Source: Seriola aureovittata
Lineage: Eukaryota; Chordata; Actinopteri; Carangiformes; Carangidae
Assembly: GCF_021018895.1 (NCBI RefSeq)
Contig: NC_079387.1
Span: forward strand, 6,730,083-6,794,082
Direction: 5' to 3'
Length of the DNA: 64,000 nt
Made by a program: the position numbers and the translations under genes. Position 1 is the stretch's first letter. Every line of letters starts with the position of its first letter. Below the pieces are notes generated by a model. That model was not told the DNA's origin and ran no database searches. It saw only the letters and a list, made by a program, of their open reading frames with translations. Of this stretch, positions 13,216 to 25,783 are shown piece after piece.

Positions 13216-14795
13216 CTTTATTCAAACGAGCATGGGGATACAGAATGTTAAAAATGAAGCAAATACACTGATTTAGTTTTACTGTCGGCTTCCAATTGAA
13301 GCTGCTGTTTGAAATGTACAAAAAACTCTAATCATTAGCAACAGAGACGAGACATTATTTGTTTCATCTTAAGCATACTGAATGAAAAAAGGGTAAATCC
13401 ATAGAGGGCTCTTTGTAACTAAACTGTCATGAAGCACTACAGTAGCTTTCCACACAGTCATACGTCATGGTGGAGAGGCCTCAAGCTCTCCCCAAATTAT
13501 GCTAAATTAGTTTGGTGCACCGCTGTTGCCCAGACTCTAATACTTTTTTAACTGGGATTTATGAGGTTGAATGGCTTTGCGTTTATCATTCTGAGACAAG
13601 ACAACATTACTGGATCGGGTTGCAATAAACGTTTCATTTCATAAAACCTACTAAGTTTATGTGTGAAGTCCTTTCTAGTTTCTAGTAGCAATTTACTTAA
13701 TTGGGTTGAGGGTTTTAAGAAAAGTGACATGAATTGCAACTATTCAGGCATATGAAGTTTGTCATTAATGATTCGTTTTGATTTCTGATGTGATTGCCAA
13801 CGACAAGCCTTTGATGCATGTTCACAATAGATTTAAAGAATTACACCAGTGTGTATTTGTATTGAAAGACGGCACTGTTCGTCAAAATAGAAAATAGTAC
13901 AGCTAAATTCCTGATTGTGTACATTTAAATTTAATGCAATGCAGTCCTGAGCAATTCTTGTGGTTATATTATAGTTAGATATGAACTCAAACTTGGTCTT
14001 GGTGGAGCACTAGAGCTTCGGTCTTTTGGTCTTGACTACATCTTTAACCAATTTGAGTCTGGGGTCAGATTCAACGAATTCCACCAGCAGTCGGGCTAAA
14101 AGGACACTGCACAATATACAACAATGTTAGGTATAAAATGGATCCCTACAGCATACTATTATGTAGCTGGTGCATAGGTATGGCCTTCCATAGACAGTCA
14201 GGGCCTTTCAGATTTTGGGCCACAGAACACCTGAGGCAAAGGAAACTGGGGCATTGTGGGTTTGGTTTCAAACTGTGGTCCAAGACAGGCCTCCCAGAAT
14301 TCAACCAGCCCCACTGACAAAGTGAGAGCCAATAACTAGAGGGTGTGGAGCCCACAACACACTTTCACGTTTGATAAATTGGCCCCCAAGCTTCACATAA
14401 CAGCTCTGTCAAAGTGGCCTGTATTTGAGGTCTGACTGGCTCAGTTACACTGTGGATGCTTCATGAGGAGGAAGAGAAAGTCCATGAAAACAGTGAATAG
14501 ATTTATTTTTGTAGGATATATAGTTTATATATATTATCTTGATCCTTTTAGTTTCAGAAGTCTAGAGATGAGATGGTATTTGAAGCTAATTAGATTTGAA
14601 TATAGCTGATATTAACAAGGTTATTCTTCAAATAAATGACTAAATTCCCTGTGCAGCTTTTTAATTTTAAAGTGGCAGAGAAAATCCTTTGTTTAGACAA
14701 CATCTCTCTTTTCTCCCTGTTTAAAAAAAAGAACACAACGACCAAAAACATCTTAATTATTTGTGCAAACAGCAAATAAAACAGGTGCATCTTAC
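13216..14795 (-). other. Intron between exons B and C (1,580 bp)
   Basis: Short GT-AG intron in phase 0, with donor GTAAGA and an acceptor ending GAATAAAG. A branch-site-like TTTAAC lies about 33 nt before the acceptor. No repeats or coding potential were seen inside it. Confidence 0.85.
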
Positions 14796-14982
14796 CTTGT
14801 ACCACACAATCTCTGGCTCCACTCCCGGCTGTATATAATCCTCAATGCCTGGGCAGCTAATGTCTTTGCTTTTGCTTAGTTCAGCCTTCTCAAAGAACCT
14901 CATTTTGGAGTTGTAGCAGAGGTCTGTGTCGTTTTCTGCCACTGTGAGCGACATGGACACCTTCATGCAATACGTTGAGTTC
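14796..14982 (-). CDS. il1rapl1/2: IL1RAPL-type receptor, exon B (end of Ig1, start of Ig2)
   Basis: Next exon of the same gene, 187 bp. Its acceptor is TTTTTGCAG and its donor AAG|GTAAGA. The first G completes the Arg codon (AG|G) begun in exon A, and 62 codons follow, ending in phase 0 at WYK. It encodes the end of Ig1 and the first half of Ig2. Landmarks: RNSTYC at the junction (sequon NST, and a cysteine at 5 that probably pairs with the N-terminal Cys of exon A), sequon NDT (17-19), LCYNSKM (Cys22), [12 protein letters not shown] (Cys43) and the Ig2 core Trp in VWYK. The run [12 protein letters not shown] matches what I remember of IL1RAPL2, while NDTxLCYNSKM and EKAELSKSK match IL1RAPL1. 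The frame stays open on both sides into intron sequence, so the boundaries rest on splice consensus and family alignment. Confidence 0.94.
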
Positions 14983-15226
14983 CTGCAAAAACACAAAGAT
15001 GATGAATCAGTCTGAGAAATAAATGAGTTTTTATCATATGGAAGTCTTGCAAACAAAAGCTGCCAGCAGTCCATCTCTGGCTTCAAAGAAACTAAGGGTC
15101 TGTTCCACAATGCTCATTCCTCAGATTCCATGTGAATTACTAATTTCAGCAGAAGATAGAAGGAAACCTTTCTTTGGAAAATCATTTTCACATTTTATGT
15201 CACATTTATTTTTGGCAAAAACCAAC

Positions 15227-15228
<2 letters not shown>

Positions 15229-15304
<76 letters not shown>
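15229..15304. repeat. (CA)38 microsatellite
   Basis: Pure CA dinucleotides for 76 bases. On the transcribed strand this is a UG repeat about 247 nt upstream of the exon B acceptor. Confidence 0.98.
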
Positions 15305-15306
<2 letters not shown>

Positions 15307-18300
15307 ATGTATTGCCTTCATGTGTGTACAAGAGGCAGGGACATGGGTGGTAATATGGAGCGACAGCTTTGAATGTCAACAGCACTTGAAGATTGATTGA
15401 GCCTTTTGTTTTCACGTGTTAAGCAGATACAGAGCGAGCTAGCAGAAAATTACTTGCTACAATTGATGTACTGTAACTGCTCAGGTCATATACATAAAGA
15501 AGACAATTTATAATGCAAGGGAAAGGGGGTGTAAAATGCAAGATTACTTGTAATGTTTGGAGACTACATGCTTGCCTGGGCCCACAGATACTGATGAGTA
15601 TTCATCCAGTGGAAAAAACAGTTCATTTCACTGCTTGGTATTGTAGTATACCTACAGTGATATGTGTTGCCCCTCCATTGGGAAAACTTGTCTTTCAATG
15701 TTAAACCAATCTGGGATCCAGATCAGATTTAGCCCGGCCCTGCAGAGTGATGCTCCACTCTACGGCTGCTAGGCATCTACAGCGGTCCTTTTTGGAGATT
15801 GGATCTCCTGCTTGAATAATTCTTAAGAGAACATGGGAATCAATGAACACATTGAGTCCCTGTGAATGTTGTGCTATTTGAAGGAGGGGAGCTGAAGCAG
15901 AGGTCCTTGATGATCAATGAATTCAATAAGAGCACCTTTTCTTCGCTAAAACTGTCTAATAAGACTGTCACGTTTGACAAGTACTATGGCCTGACTGCAG
16001 TAAATCCCTCCTGGTTAAAAGACCAAACAAATTGGCAGTGTTTAGGAAAATCTCATTGCTAATTTTCCAACTAAAGCTGGTTACACAAATTGAGCTGAAC
16101 CAACAAACAATTACAAACATGTTAAATCCTTACATAATTGCGCAGCATTAGCTGCTTTGTGGATTAGTACAACACACACTGGTCTTCGCTACAGTGGCGG
16201 AAAACAATCCCTAGCCCTTCGAACTGGCCAGTGCCATGCTCTGCGCTTACAGTAAGTGTGCCATTTTCATGAAGCTCGGATGCAAATGTGACATGATGTG
16301 GAGATTATCCCAGACAACTTCTACCAGATGGACACCTGTGCAAATGAGATCCCACGGGTGCGCTCTCTTCCCTGTTAAATATTCTGGGCAGCACTGATAA
16401 ACTCGCCCGCTGGAAGAGAGTGAGAGAGAGACAGAGGGAGAGAATTGTGTCATCTGCTCCGCATGAGTGATCGATGGTGTGGGCCAACACTTTGTCCTAC
16501 AATGTCTTTCCAACATTTCACATCCATCACGATGCCTTTTGAGCCTGAAGAGCCAGGTGATCTCTTGACTATTCACTAAGCAGGTGTAATATTCATGAAG
16601 CCTATGCAAAGCAAGTAAGTGAGAAAACTATCCGACTGCTGCACACTCCAGAGACCTCACTGTTTACTACACACTGAGCATTCAATGCTTGTGGAACTCT
16701 GCGTACTGCAGATACAGTGATAACAAGCTAGGTGATACCATGGCATTAATGGGTGAGGATGTCTGTCAAAATGTGTCAAACTGAAGGGGATGTGCAATGT
16801 CGTGGCAATGATAGATAACATCCTGCATACATCAACTTAGAGAAGTGTCAGGCTGACAGCTACTGTATATGGCTGGAGGGCAGGCAGAGGACTTGAGCTG
16901 CACTATGCAGCAAATGCAGAGAAATTATGTGCAACGGTCAGTTCAGAGTTAAGCAGCCTTCTGAAAGGATTATGATTGGCTATGTGAAAATATACCAGAC
17001 TCTCTTTACTGAAGACACTCATGGGATTTTGCATTGGTTAAATTTATGGATTCATTTATAGATGCAGCCATTGCTACATTCAGAGTTAGATCCCTCCTAA
17101 TCACATAAGAAACAAACCATATACCCAACCATCTAATACATATTTTCTTCTTTTATTTTATTGACTGTCAGTGGATCTACCCACAGATATGAACACCAGA
17201 TGGAACCTGCCCTACAACTCAGCAAGTGTTCGCTCTGATATTAAATAATAGGGATCAGAATTGATTTGAAATTCTCCTGGGAATCCATGGCACCTGTGGG
17301 GAAATTAATGAACTAACTTAATGAATCTCTTAATTAAAATAACTCCTCTCTAATAGAAATTGGATGATGAAATAATTGCTGATTACTCATTAGAGCTCAC
17401 TTTCAACTAACAATAATGTTCTTGGAGAACTGTCTCAGTGTAAAGCGGATGTCACAGGGTGAGAGGTACAAAGATTAAAGGTTGCCTCGGCATGCTGTCA
17501 TTACAGGGCAGTGAAAGATACCAATCCACAGATATCAACCCTATAGAGATTTAATATAGCATGTAATGCAGTACAGTAACATTGAGGTCACAACTAGTAT
17601 TTAAATAGAGATTTACCTTGGTGCAGCTTTCAATACAATGTATTCTGTAATAAAAAAGTTCCTTGCTATGTGTATTTACAGAACATGACTTTGATTCTCA
17701 CTGTCTGAAACTACTTATTTATTTAATTTATTATCTTTTAAATGTCATGTCTAGGAGACAAGAAAAGCTACTGAACTGCTGAAAAATGAAAACTGTGTGT
17801 CAGCCTATTTTGAGAAGATTGTCATTGTTAATATGGCAGCATCCCAACTGTCTAATCAGCATTCAGAAAAAGGTTAAGCCCTTTCTTCGTCCAACCATGC
17901 ACAACCTCCATCACTGCAGCATTTTTTTAAAAAATAACACAGATGTGTTCCTACTGTAATCAGGGCATCAGGCACAGTAGAAATACTGCTAACATCTGCC
18001 AAGTCATTACCCTGTCCCTTATTAGCACCATATGTGTATAGATTCATGTGTCTCAAGCATGCTGTACTCAAGCAACTGTAAATTCAAGGCCAGTTTAAAA
18101 TTAAAGATAGGAGCCCTAACTGACACCAGAACAGGGCTCTCAAGTCACAAAAATATTTTTCAAAATAATCCTTAATTCTTTATATAATTGTTAAATGTTT
18201 TGCAGTGCTTGAGTCAAACTTTTGATGTTTTAACAGCGGTGACAAAGAGTGCTGCTGCTGGTGGGCTGAGATGTGGTGACTGAGAGAACCATGATTCATA

Positions 18301-20392
18301 CCGTTTTCATCAAACTAGTGACCCCTCATGTCCTGTGTAGGAGCATTTTCCTTTGTTTTCTTTATCAGATTGTTGTTTATTGTGATTTTTCCTTTCACCC
18401 ATCAAGATTTTTGATAATCCTAATATGTGAGATTAGACTCAAGTATTACATTTTCTGGACACAGGTGTAACCTATTGCATGTGCAACAGCTTCCATACAG
18501 TGTGTCAATGTCCATTACATCAGCCCTCAGTAGTCCTGTACTACCTTCCCTGTCCACATTAAGCCAAGATGAACCCAGACCAAGACAGGGCTGGCCCAGT
18601 TATCCTAAATCAGTATTTTATGGTCCTTGTATTATTTATGGCCAGAGCGAAGGTCATAGTGAGCAGTGGGAAGACTGGGTCTCCTACCTGTAGCACCCGC
18701 TCATAACTCACCTGTCAACTGTAGCACCAAGCCCAGGATGATAAAGCACCCCGGCTCCCTAAATCTGACTGTGGGCCAACTTGCTCCTACTTAGCCCCTG
18801 TCTAAGAGTGTGGCACTTGTCTGCCATGCTGGAACAACCAACTCCGGCCTCAATTATAATCCATACTACTCTCTCTTTCTCTCTCTCCCTCCCTCCCTCC
18901 GGTCATGGTTCATCTCTGTCCCTGCCTTCACCCGCCCAGTCGCCCTTTTCTCTCCTGTCTTGTAGTACACGATTTCTCAGGGAGGAACACACACCTCTGT
19001 GGATAATTTAGTTTTGCCACGCTGTGAAAAACACATGCCTGCACCTGTCTGCACACTTGTACCCATACATATGAGCGTGCAAACAATTAAAGATAAAAAA
19101 GCAGTATTTCTGCATTGTGTGATATGTAAGAAAGAAAAGCTTCCACAGAACTACAGTACAATTTCATTTACATAGTGGGGTCTATTTTAGGTTCCTGGGT
19201 AATAAAGGTATGATTACTTGAGAAGTTTGCCTTGAAGCTGAAGGGAAATGCATTAATACAGTAGTGATTTATTGATAAACTAAGGATCTCTCAGTCTCTC
19301 AGTATTTGGGAGCATTACTATCTGGAATAATGAAGAGCCCAAGCTTCTAAAATGTTTTCAAGCCTCAGTCTGAGCCTCTTATGCTTTACAAATACATCTG
19401 AGTCACAGAGCAAAACTAACGATAAAATCAAGTTCACTTGAGCACATGTCATTGTCGTGATTCCATCCAAAACTAGTTTTTTTTTTCATCTTTGAGGATA
19501 ATGAAAATACCTTCACACAGTGCTAAGTGTTGTTAAACAACCTTCTGGGTTTTTCAAAGATCTGCAGGTTTATTTTTGAGAATGATGCGTAGCTTTGTGA
19601 CGCAAATGCACTGGGATACATGAGTGGATCAAATTAGGGTGCAGTAAGCTCTAATGTAGAGACTTTAAATGGACACAAACAAGTTGAACTGTTTCCAGAG
19701 AAGACCACTGAAGACCCCCTGGAACCTCTTCAAGGACCAGCTTTAAAACTACTGTTCTACAAAAATACAATGCAGAAAAAAAATGCATGTGCAAAAGCAA
19801 TAATGTCATCCCCAAAATCTACATAGACCAAAGAAGTTATTATAAGTCTGAGAACTCCTCCAAGCTGTCCCTTGAGTTGTTCATCTCAAACTGTCAGTAG
19901 CACTTCTTGTGTGTGCAAACGCATTACTCAGTTATTTCCTCTTCGCTGCCTTCAGGGAACTCATTTTCCATTCTACGACACCCTCAACTCATCTTTATGC
20001 TAGCAACCTGATTTCATAACAAGCATAAACAATTTGTCTCCATTGTATTCTCTTCTAACTCCGTCATGACCTTATTCATTGGTCCCCAGGCCCTCTGGGT
20101 GTAATGTATGAGCAGCATACTGCTATGCATATCAAATACAAACTGTCTCATCCTCGCAAAGTTGTTGCCAGAATGGGCTGTTACACTGAGGGTTTGGGCC
20201 ATACTGGTGAAAAATGTAAACCAGTTGCAGTTGTTGTTCTGCTGCTGAATGTCATTAAGGATTTGGACAAACTAAGCAGTTTCTTTGGGAGATGTAAGCG
20301 AGAAATGTTTCCTGAAACTAGCAACAAGGTGAATCAGAGGATCAGACAGCTTTCTAGGAACTCTTGTTTCATTTTTTCTCTACTGTCACAAG

Positions 20393-20515
20393 CAGTGTTG
20401 GGCAATCAGTACTCATTACCTAAACTTGAAAAAGTGACTACACTACAGATTTCTCAAAAGCAGAAGTAATTTGTTACATTACTATTCACATTACTTTACT
20501 CAGCAGATCTCAGCC
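20393..20515 (+). mobile_element. Degenerate GTTGGGCAA-type MITE fragment
   Basis: AGCAGTGTTGGGCAATCAGT is followed by repeated GTAATTTGTTACATTACT-like units. This is the usual start of a fish hAT-like non-autonomous element rich in TTACT/AGTAA. Only one end is clear; a CCCAACTAGG near 20618 may be the other end, with non-matching sequence between. Confidence 0.45.
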
Positions 20516-21301
20516 AAAGGTGCCTTTAAACCACTCCAAAGCCTCCACACCTAAAGGTCACATCCACTGTATTTACTGTAACTACTACTGACTATTTTAA
20601 TTACACTGTACATGTAAAGCCCAACTAGGAACAAAAATGAACAAATGCTATAAACTCTCTGTGCAACACATCCGTTTAATGATCTGTATTGTAACAATAT
20701 TAAATTGCATTGGTCCTATTAAATAAATAAATAAAGGAACTGAAATTAAAAAATGAGACAAACTACCATCCTGTGGTTTGGAGGCATGTACTGACCATCA
20801 GTAGCTATTTCTTCAGCTAAGAAGACTCAACAACTAAATAAGATAATGTTGTGGAGGTACCAGAAAGACTTTTCCCTGTCTCTTGGAGGAGGCTAGCCCT
20901 CCCCGAGGCTAACACAATCATTGCAGATCAGTCTGAGATGCTTTAAAAAACATTCTAAGGATGTTTGTGGAACATTCCCCAGACAGAAAATTGTTTGCTG
21001 GGGTATTTATGTTTAGCAGACTGTCACTGTTGCATTTGTGTGTTTGTGCTGTGTGCTTATACAGTGTTTTGCAGCTCAAGGTTGTTATAAGTATTGGCAG
21101 GCCACCCGTGTCTCTGTTTTCTGTTCATTTTTAGAAGGGGACCTGTTATGTAATTGTTTTTTCTCCCTGCATCTTTTCCACTCCATTAAAGATTTATGTG
21201 TGAAATTTTGTGGCTAAAATACATACTGAAATGAGGGGGAAAAAATTAAGAGTAAATTGTTTATGGCTGATTTTGATACTGAGCTCTATTCCTTGTGGAG
21301 C

Positions 21302-21764
21302 TATTCACTAAGCTTGCAGTTTATTAGGTACACTTTATTAATACAGTCGAATTCAACAGCCCTGCAATAAATCCCCCTTTATGAAGGGTACAATGTTCAA
21401 TTGTTGTTGAAATTCTTTTAAAGAGGTGCTAATTCAACTGTATGATAATTTTGGAGGATGTAGCTTGTGGTGTATAATGTTTTGCATTATACAGAGAAGT
21501 GTTTTTTATTCAGCCTACCCTCCCTGATATAAATGGAATGGCAAAATTAATATAAAACATTGGTCATATAATACAATCCAATTCAATAGCACCACAAGCT
21601 GCAACCTCCAATGACCATAAAGTTGAATCAACACTTCTTTAACAGTTTCAACACAAATATCAAACTTTCCGACCATCCTGAAGGCAGGATTTATTGTGGG
21701 ACTGCTGTATTAGATTGCATTAGTTTTAGCTAGGTATTCCTAATAAACTACCAACTGAGTGTAC
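21302..21764. mobile_element. Fold-back MITE with long imperfect inverted arms
   Basis: The left arm starts near CAGTTTATTAGGTACAC and the right arm, reverse complemented, starts TAGTTTATTAGGAATAC. The two arms stay alignable over roughly 190 bases each. Shared landmarks are an AATACAG block, CAATAAATCC, a TTAAAGA-GTG-T-ATTCAACT block, and GCTTGTGGTG. There is no coding capacity. The structure fits a non-autonomous DNA transposon mobilised in trans; I cannot name its superfamily with confidence. Confidence 0.78.
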
Positions 21765-24700
21765 ATGACTTTACAAAACTGATACATTTTCTTTTAATAA
21801 ATAAATGACTTGTAAAATGCTTTACAATATGCAGTATTGGTAACATTTAAATGAGTCTTTTCAATTTTTCAAAGTCTAATAAAGTTTATGTCTCAATCCC
21901 AGCCTATTATACTCTCACCCCTAAGACTCAGGGGAGCTGTGAGTTCGCCTATATCACAGTTTGACTGACAGCTGTGGTATTGCAGATGTCTCCTTTGGAG
22001 CACCACTGTTCACAATCCAGAGGGGAGGGAAGGGAGGCATGGAGAGGGGAGGAAAAGTTGGCTCTGGTGCCAAAGTGATTGTGCTTGGGGAATGGTATTT
22101 CTGACATTTGTCTGGCAGATAAAAACCACCATCAGATATGAGGAAGAGAAGGTCAGTGTCCCTGCTATCAGATAAGACTGGTTTGGCATCTTGTTTGATG
22201 ACTTCCTCTCCTCAGTGTAGACCACAAGAGCCAAGAAGCTGGGCACATGGGGAGGCAATGGTGAGGACGTGACTGAATAAAATCCCTCTGTTGGTGATGT
22301 TGAAATATTTAGCCCAGGTGATACTCTGGTCTGTAAAATCAAACGGATAAAATTGAACTGAAATGAGAATATTGTATGTGCGTGTATAAGCTTAACAGAG
22401 ATTGATCTTAAAAATAAAGAAATAAAAATTGGTCATATATGACCTTCTGCTGAATCGTTCTGGGTAGTCATGCAGACTGTGACAACAGATTTGAGTCAAG
22501 AGGTCTCTAAGAGCATAATCTCCACAGCCAACCTTCCCCCCTCTGCTCCCTATAGCCAGGAGCCATTTTAGCTCTGCTTAATCAAATGGAATCGAGCGTG
22601 GGACAAATGTCCAATCAGAAGGAGCATGAAGGGCATACAGAGAAATTGGCTGAGACTGTAATTCATGCACATGGTGGATTAAATTTATATTCCAATTTCT
22701 ACAAAGAGTAGCTAATATACACCAAAATGAGTATATATAGAGCTGGTTAGAAATCAGCAACGTTTGCCACTTTTGTTACGTAATTGAAAAACTACAGCCA
22801 ATTTCCACTCAGCATACTAAAGTATTCTGTTTTTTGATTTGGCCCATGAAAATATCATATCCCATTTTTACATACTTATTGAAAACCTAAATAAGATGTC
22901 TGGAATATAACAATAATTGCTGGGGTACTCAGGCATGGGTTCCTTTTCCAGTGAATGCTAGATTTTCAGTAATTGAAATAGAACTAGGGACATTTATACA
23001 ATTCTGCATTTTCTGTTGGTTTATACATTGAATTTGTGAATATGATTGTAAGCAGGATAGGAACCATTATTCAGAATAATATATGCCTCTCAACACTGTA
23101 AGTAACTCCACCTTGCAGTTAAGGCTTCATGATCTTGTGGCCTATTCAAGGAAAAAAGGTTGTGCTGCCAGAAATTCAGTTAATGAAAACTCTGAAGAAA
23201 TCCCACATTTTAATAAGGTGACCAATAAAAATTCTTAAGAAATACTACTACTCTAATCTTTGACTAAGTCAATGTTAGGTCTTCTTCTCATTGACAGTAG
23301 AAGCCCAAAAAAACGCCTGGTTTTCCATAATGGTTTACCAATCAATATTATGGAACTGAATTGTTCCTCCACAATGTGCTAACATCTGCAGACACAGGTT
23401 AATTCAAATGCTGACATTAAAGCTGCATGAGCAGAAGCTAAATATTACAGCTAGAGCACATGCTTTCACAGGTGGTCATGGGTGAAATATAGTGGCACTG
23501 TGTAAGGCCAAGTAATGACTTTTTGTTTCTCGGCATCCTGCAGAATAATGACACAAACTGTAGAGCTATTTTGCAGCTATATATTAAAACTAGTAGCTGG
23601 TTTTAATGTTGTGGCTGATTGGTTTAGATGCAATACCAAGAGATACAGACAGATTTTTGCTACAAACTGTGATCATTAAAATATAATGATGGTTTCCAGC
23701 TCTAAAACCAAAACCTTTTTGGGATTATCAGTGGCAGGAGTATGAATTTGCAACTGAATCCATAAATGCATCAGGGCAATTATTTTAAGTTATGAAATGC
23801 TAACATGTGTGAGTTATAGATGGTACTGTGAATCCAGCCCATTCACTAAATGTTTGGTAAAATATTACCATGCACATACCATATCATGTTCTTATTATAA
23901 CCTTTCTTTGGTTGTCAACTCTACAGCCGTTCATGGGTTGATGAAACTGATATACTACCTATAATGCACACATGCTAAAATATTCATCATCACTCTGTTT
24001 TAAAAGCTTCTGACCCTTTTCTGCAATTTTTCTAACACCAAATATTTTGCTACAATAAAAGAGTTGAGTGAGGATATTTTCATATATAAACAAAAACAGC
24101 CACTGATTTTAAAGTTGCAAATTTTAAGACATTTTTCCATCTGTGTGCTAGATGAAAGTCTACTACTATCCAGCAACTGGTCTCAAAGTGGTTTCATGAG
24201 CACCCTCTTCTTTGACACTGCCATTGTAACATCAGACGTCCACAGTGCATATCCGGCCAAGTCCACACTGCCATATCACAGCTGAATAAAGCAGGGTGTG
24301 AAAGGTGGACTGGGCCCAAATAGTAGCCCATACATCATCAGACAATGGCTGCTGGAAAACAGCCTCCACTAAACCACATAGAGCCAACTAAAAGGCTGTC
24401 CAAACACTGTGTCGACAAAGCACTCTCTCTATACAGGTGTAAAGAATACTGAATATAGGGGAGCATCATCAATAACCCCTGGCTGATGTGTGAAGCATCT
24501 TGGCAAATCCATATCACACAATTAACTAAAATCCCACATGGGCACTGTGAATATCTGCTGCCAGGGTTTTGGCACCAACTCTTTCACAACCTCTTAAAGT
24601 AGTAATGTGGAAGATGCTCTTTTCTCCCATCAGTCATTGTTGTGGTGTATCTGTGTTGCTCTTCTTTCTTGGATAATCTGTTGACTAAGTTTATGTAGCT

Positions 24701-24790
24701 TCAGTTTAGCATTTATGACCATCACAACTCATGCTGACTCCAAACATACATTAACCACATCCTTTTTAGGACTTTGAACCACGTCGACAG

Positions 24791-25035
24791 CAGGGCTCTA
24801 GGGATGGTAGTGTTTGTCTGGTAATTTACCAATTCAGTTCAGACAGAATATCTTAACTAATATCGGAATGCCATGAAATGTTGTACAGACATACATGGAC
24901 CCCAGAGGAATAAATAATCCTAGAATTTTGGCGATTCCTATCATTTCATCTAGTGCCACCTGCATGTCAAAATTTATGACCAAATACCCACAAAATGAAT
25001 ATTCCCAGAGAATAGATTCTAGTAACCAAGAAATA
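24791..25035 (+). mobile_element. Diverged fish interspersed repeat (CATGAAATTTGGTACAGACA type)
   Basis: GGCTCTAGGGATGGTAGTGT at the left, then AATGCCATGAAATGTTGTAC, CATACATGGACCCCAGAGGA, TTTGGCGATTCCTATCATTT and TCATCTAGTGCCACCTGCAT. The order matches a high-copy non-autonomous repeat of percomorph fish. The open frames on both strands here are products of the repeat, not genes. Confidence 0.65.
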
Positions 25036-25653
25036 AGTTGCAAGATTCCAGATGTTGTGGACGGGGTAGTTCTGCTTTTTGTTACCATTATTGATTGAAT
25101 AAGTATTTCTTCACTTCACAGTGACTTCAAAACCTCATTCATATGTGAAGCGGCACTGCAAAGCACTTAAAAATAAAGTCTATTAATAAACATCCATCAG
25201 GGCGTCATTGTTATAGTCCTCCTCCGTAAGGCTTTTTCACAGAGCCGCAGCTAACTGATTGTCTCCTGCCAGGTAGCTTATAACACAAACACCATCCTTA
25301 TATTATACATCATCCATAACCCCTGGCAGCACAAACCGTCCCTGCTGCTCCTTAGTCTAGCGTCTCTCATTGACTTTGACAGCTGGGCTGGATCAATTGG
25401 ACAGGCCCTGACTGGGGTTGAATGACAGAGTGTTCCAGACGGCCCATTCTCACTGTCACTTCCCTGAGAGATCACCAGCCACTCCTGCCCACGAATACTA
25501 ATACAGTCAACATGGCTGCGGTGTGGGACGAGTGGGAAGTGGTTTTTAATGCGTGTGTGCTCTCTGTACAAGTTCTTGGTGTGTATGTCTATACACAGGT
25601 GCCAGGTGGGATGCACTCACAGTGGCGATTCAGGCTTAAATAAGCAAATGGAC

Positions 25654-25702
25654 GCGCACTCGCGCGCACACACACGCACGCACGCACGCACAAACACAAA
25701 CA

Positions 25703-25781
<79 letters not shown>

Positions 25782-25783
25782 AC
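25654..25783. repeat. Compound CG/CA/ACGC/CA microsatellite
   Basis: GCGCACTCGCGCGCACACAC, then CGCA tetramers, ACAAACACAAAC, and a long pure CA tract. Open frames coding poly-Thr-His or poly-Val-Cys here are artefacts. Confidence 0.97.

Noticed and set aside
13136..13321. Minus-strand open frame overlapping exon C
   Set aside because: Different frame from the receptor exon and it runs through the acceptor into the intron; the family-matching frame is the real one.
15023..15415. Open frames rich in Thr-His or Cys-Val around the CA repeat
   Set aside because: Pure translation of a dinucleotide repeat; the same artefact occurs at 25549-25911, 42267-42763 and 63363-63563.
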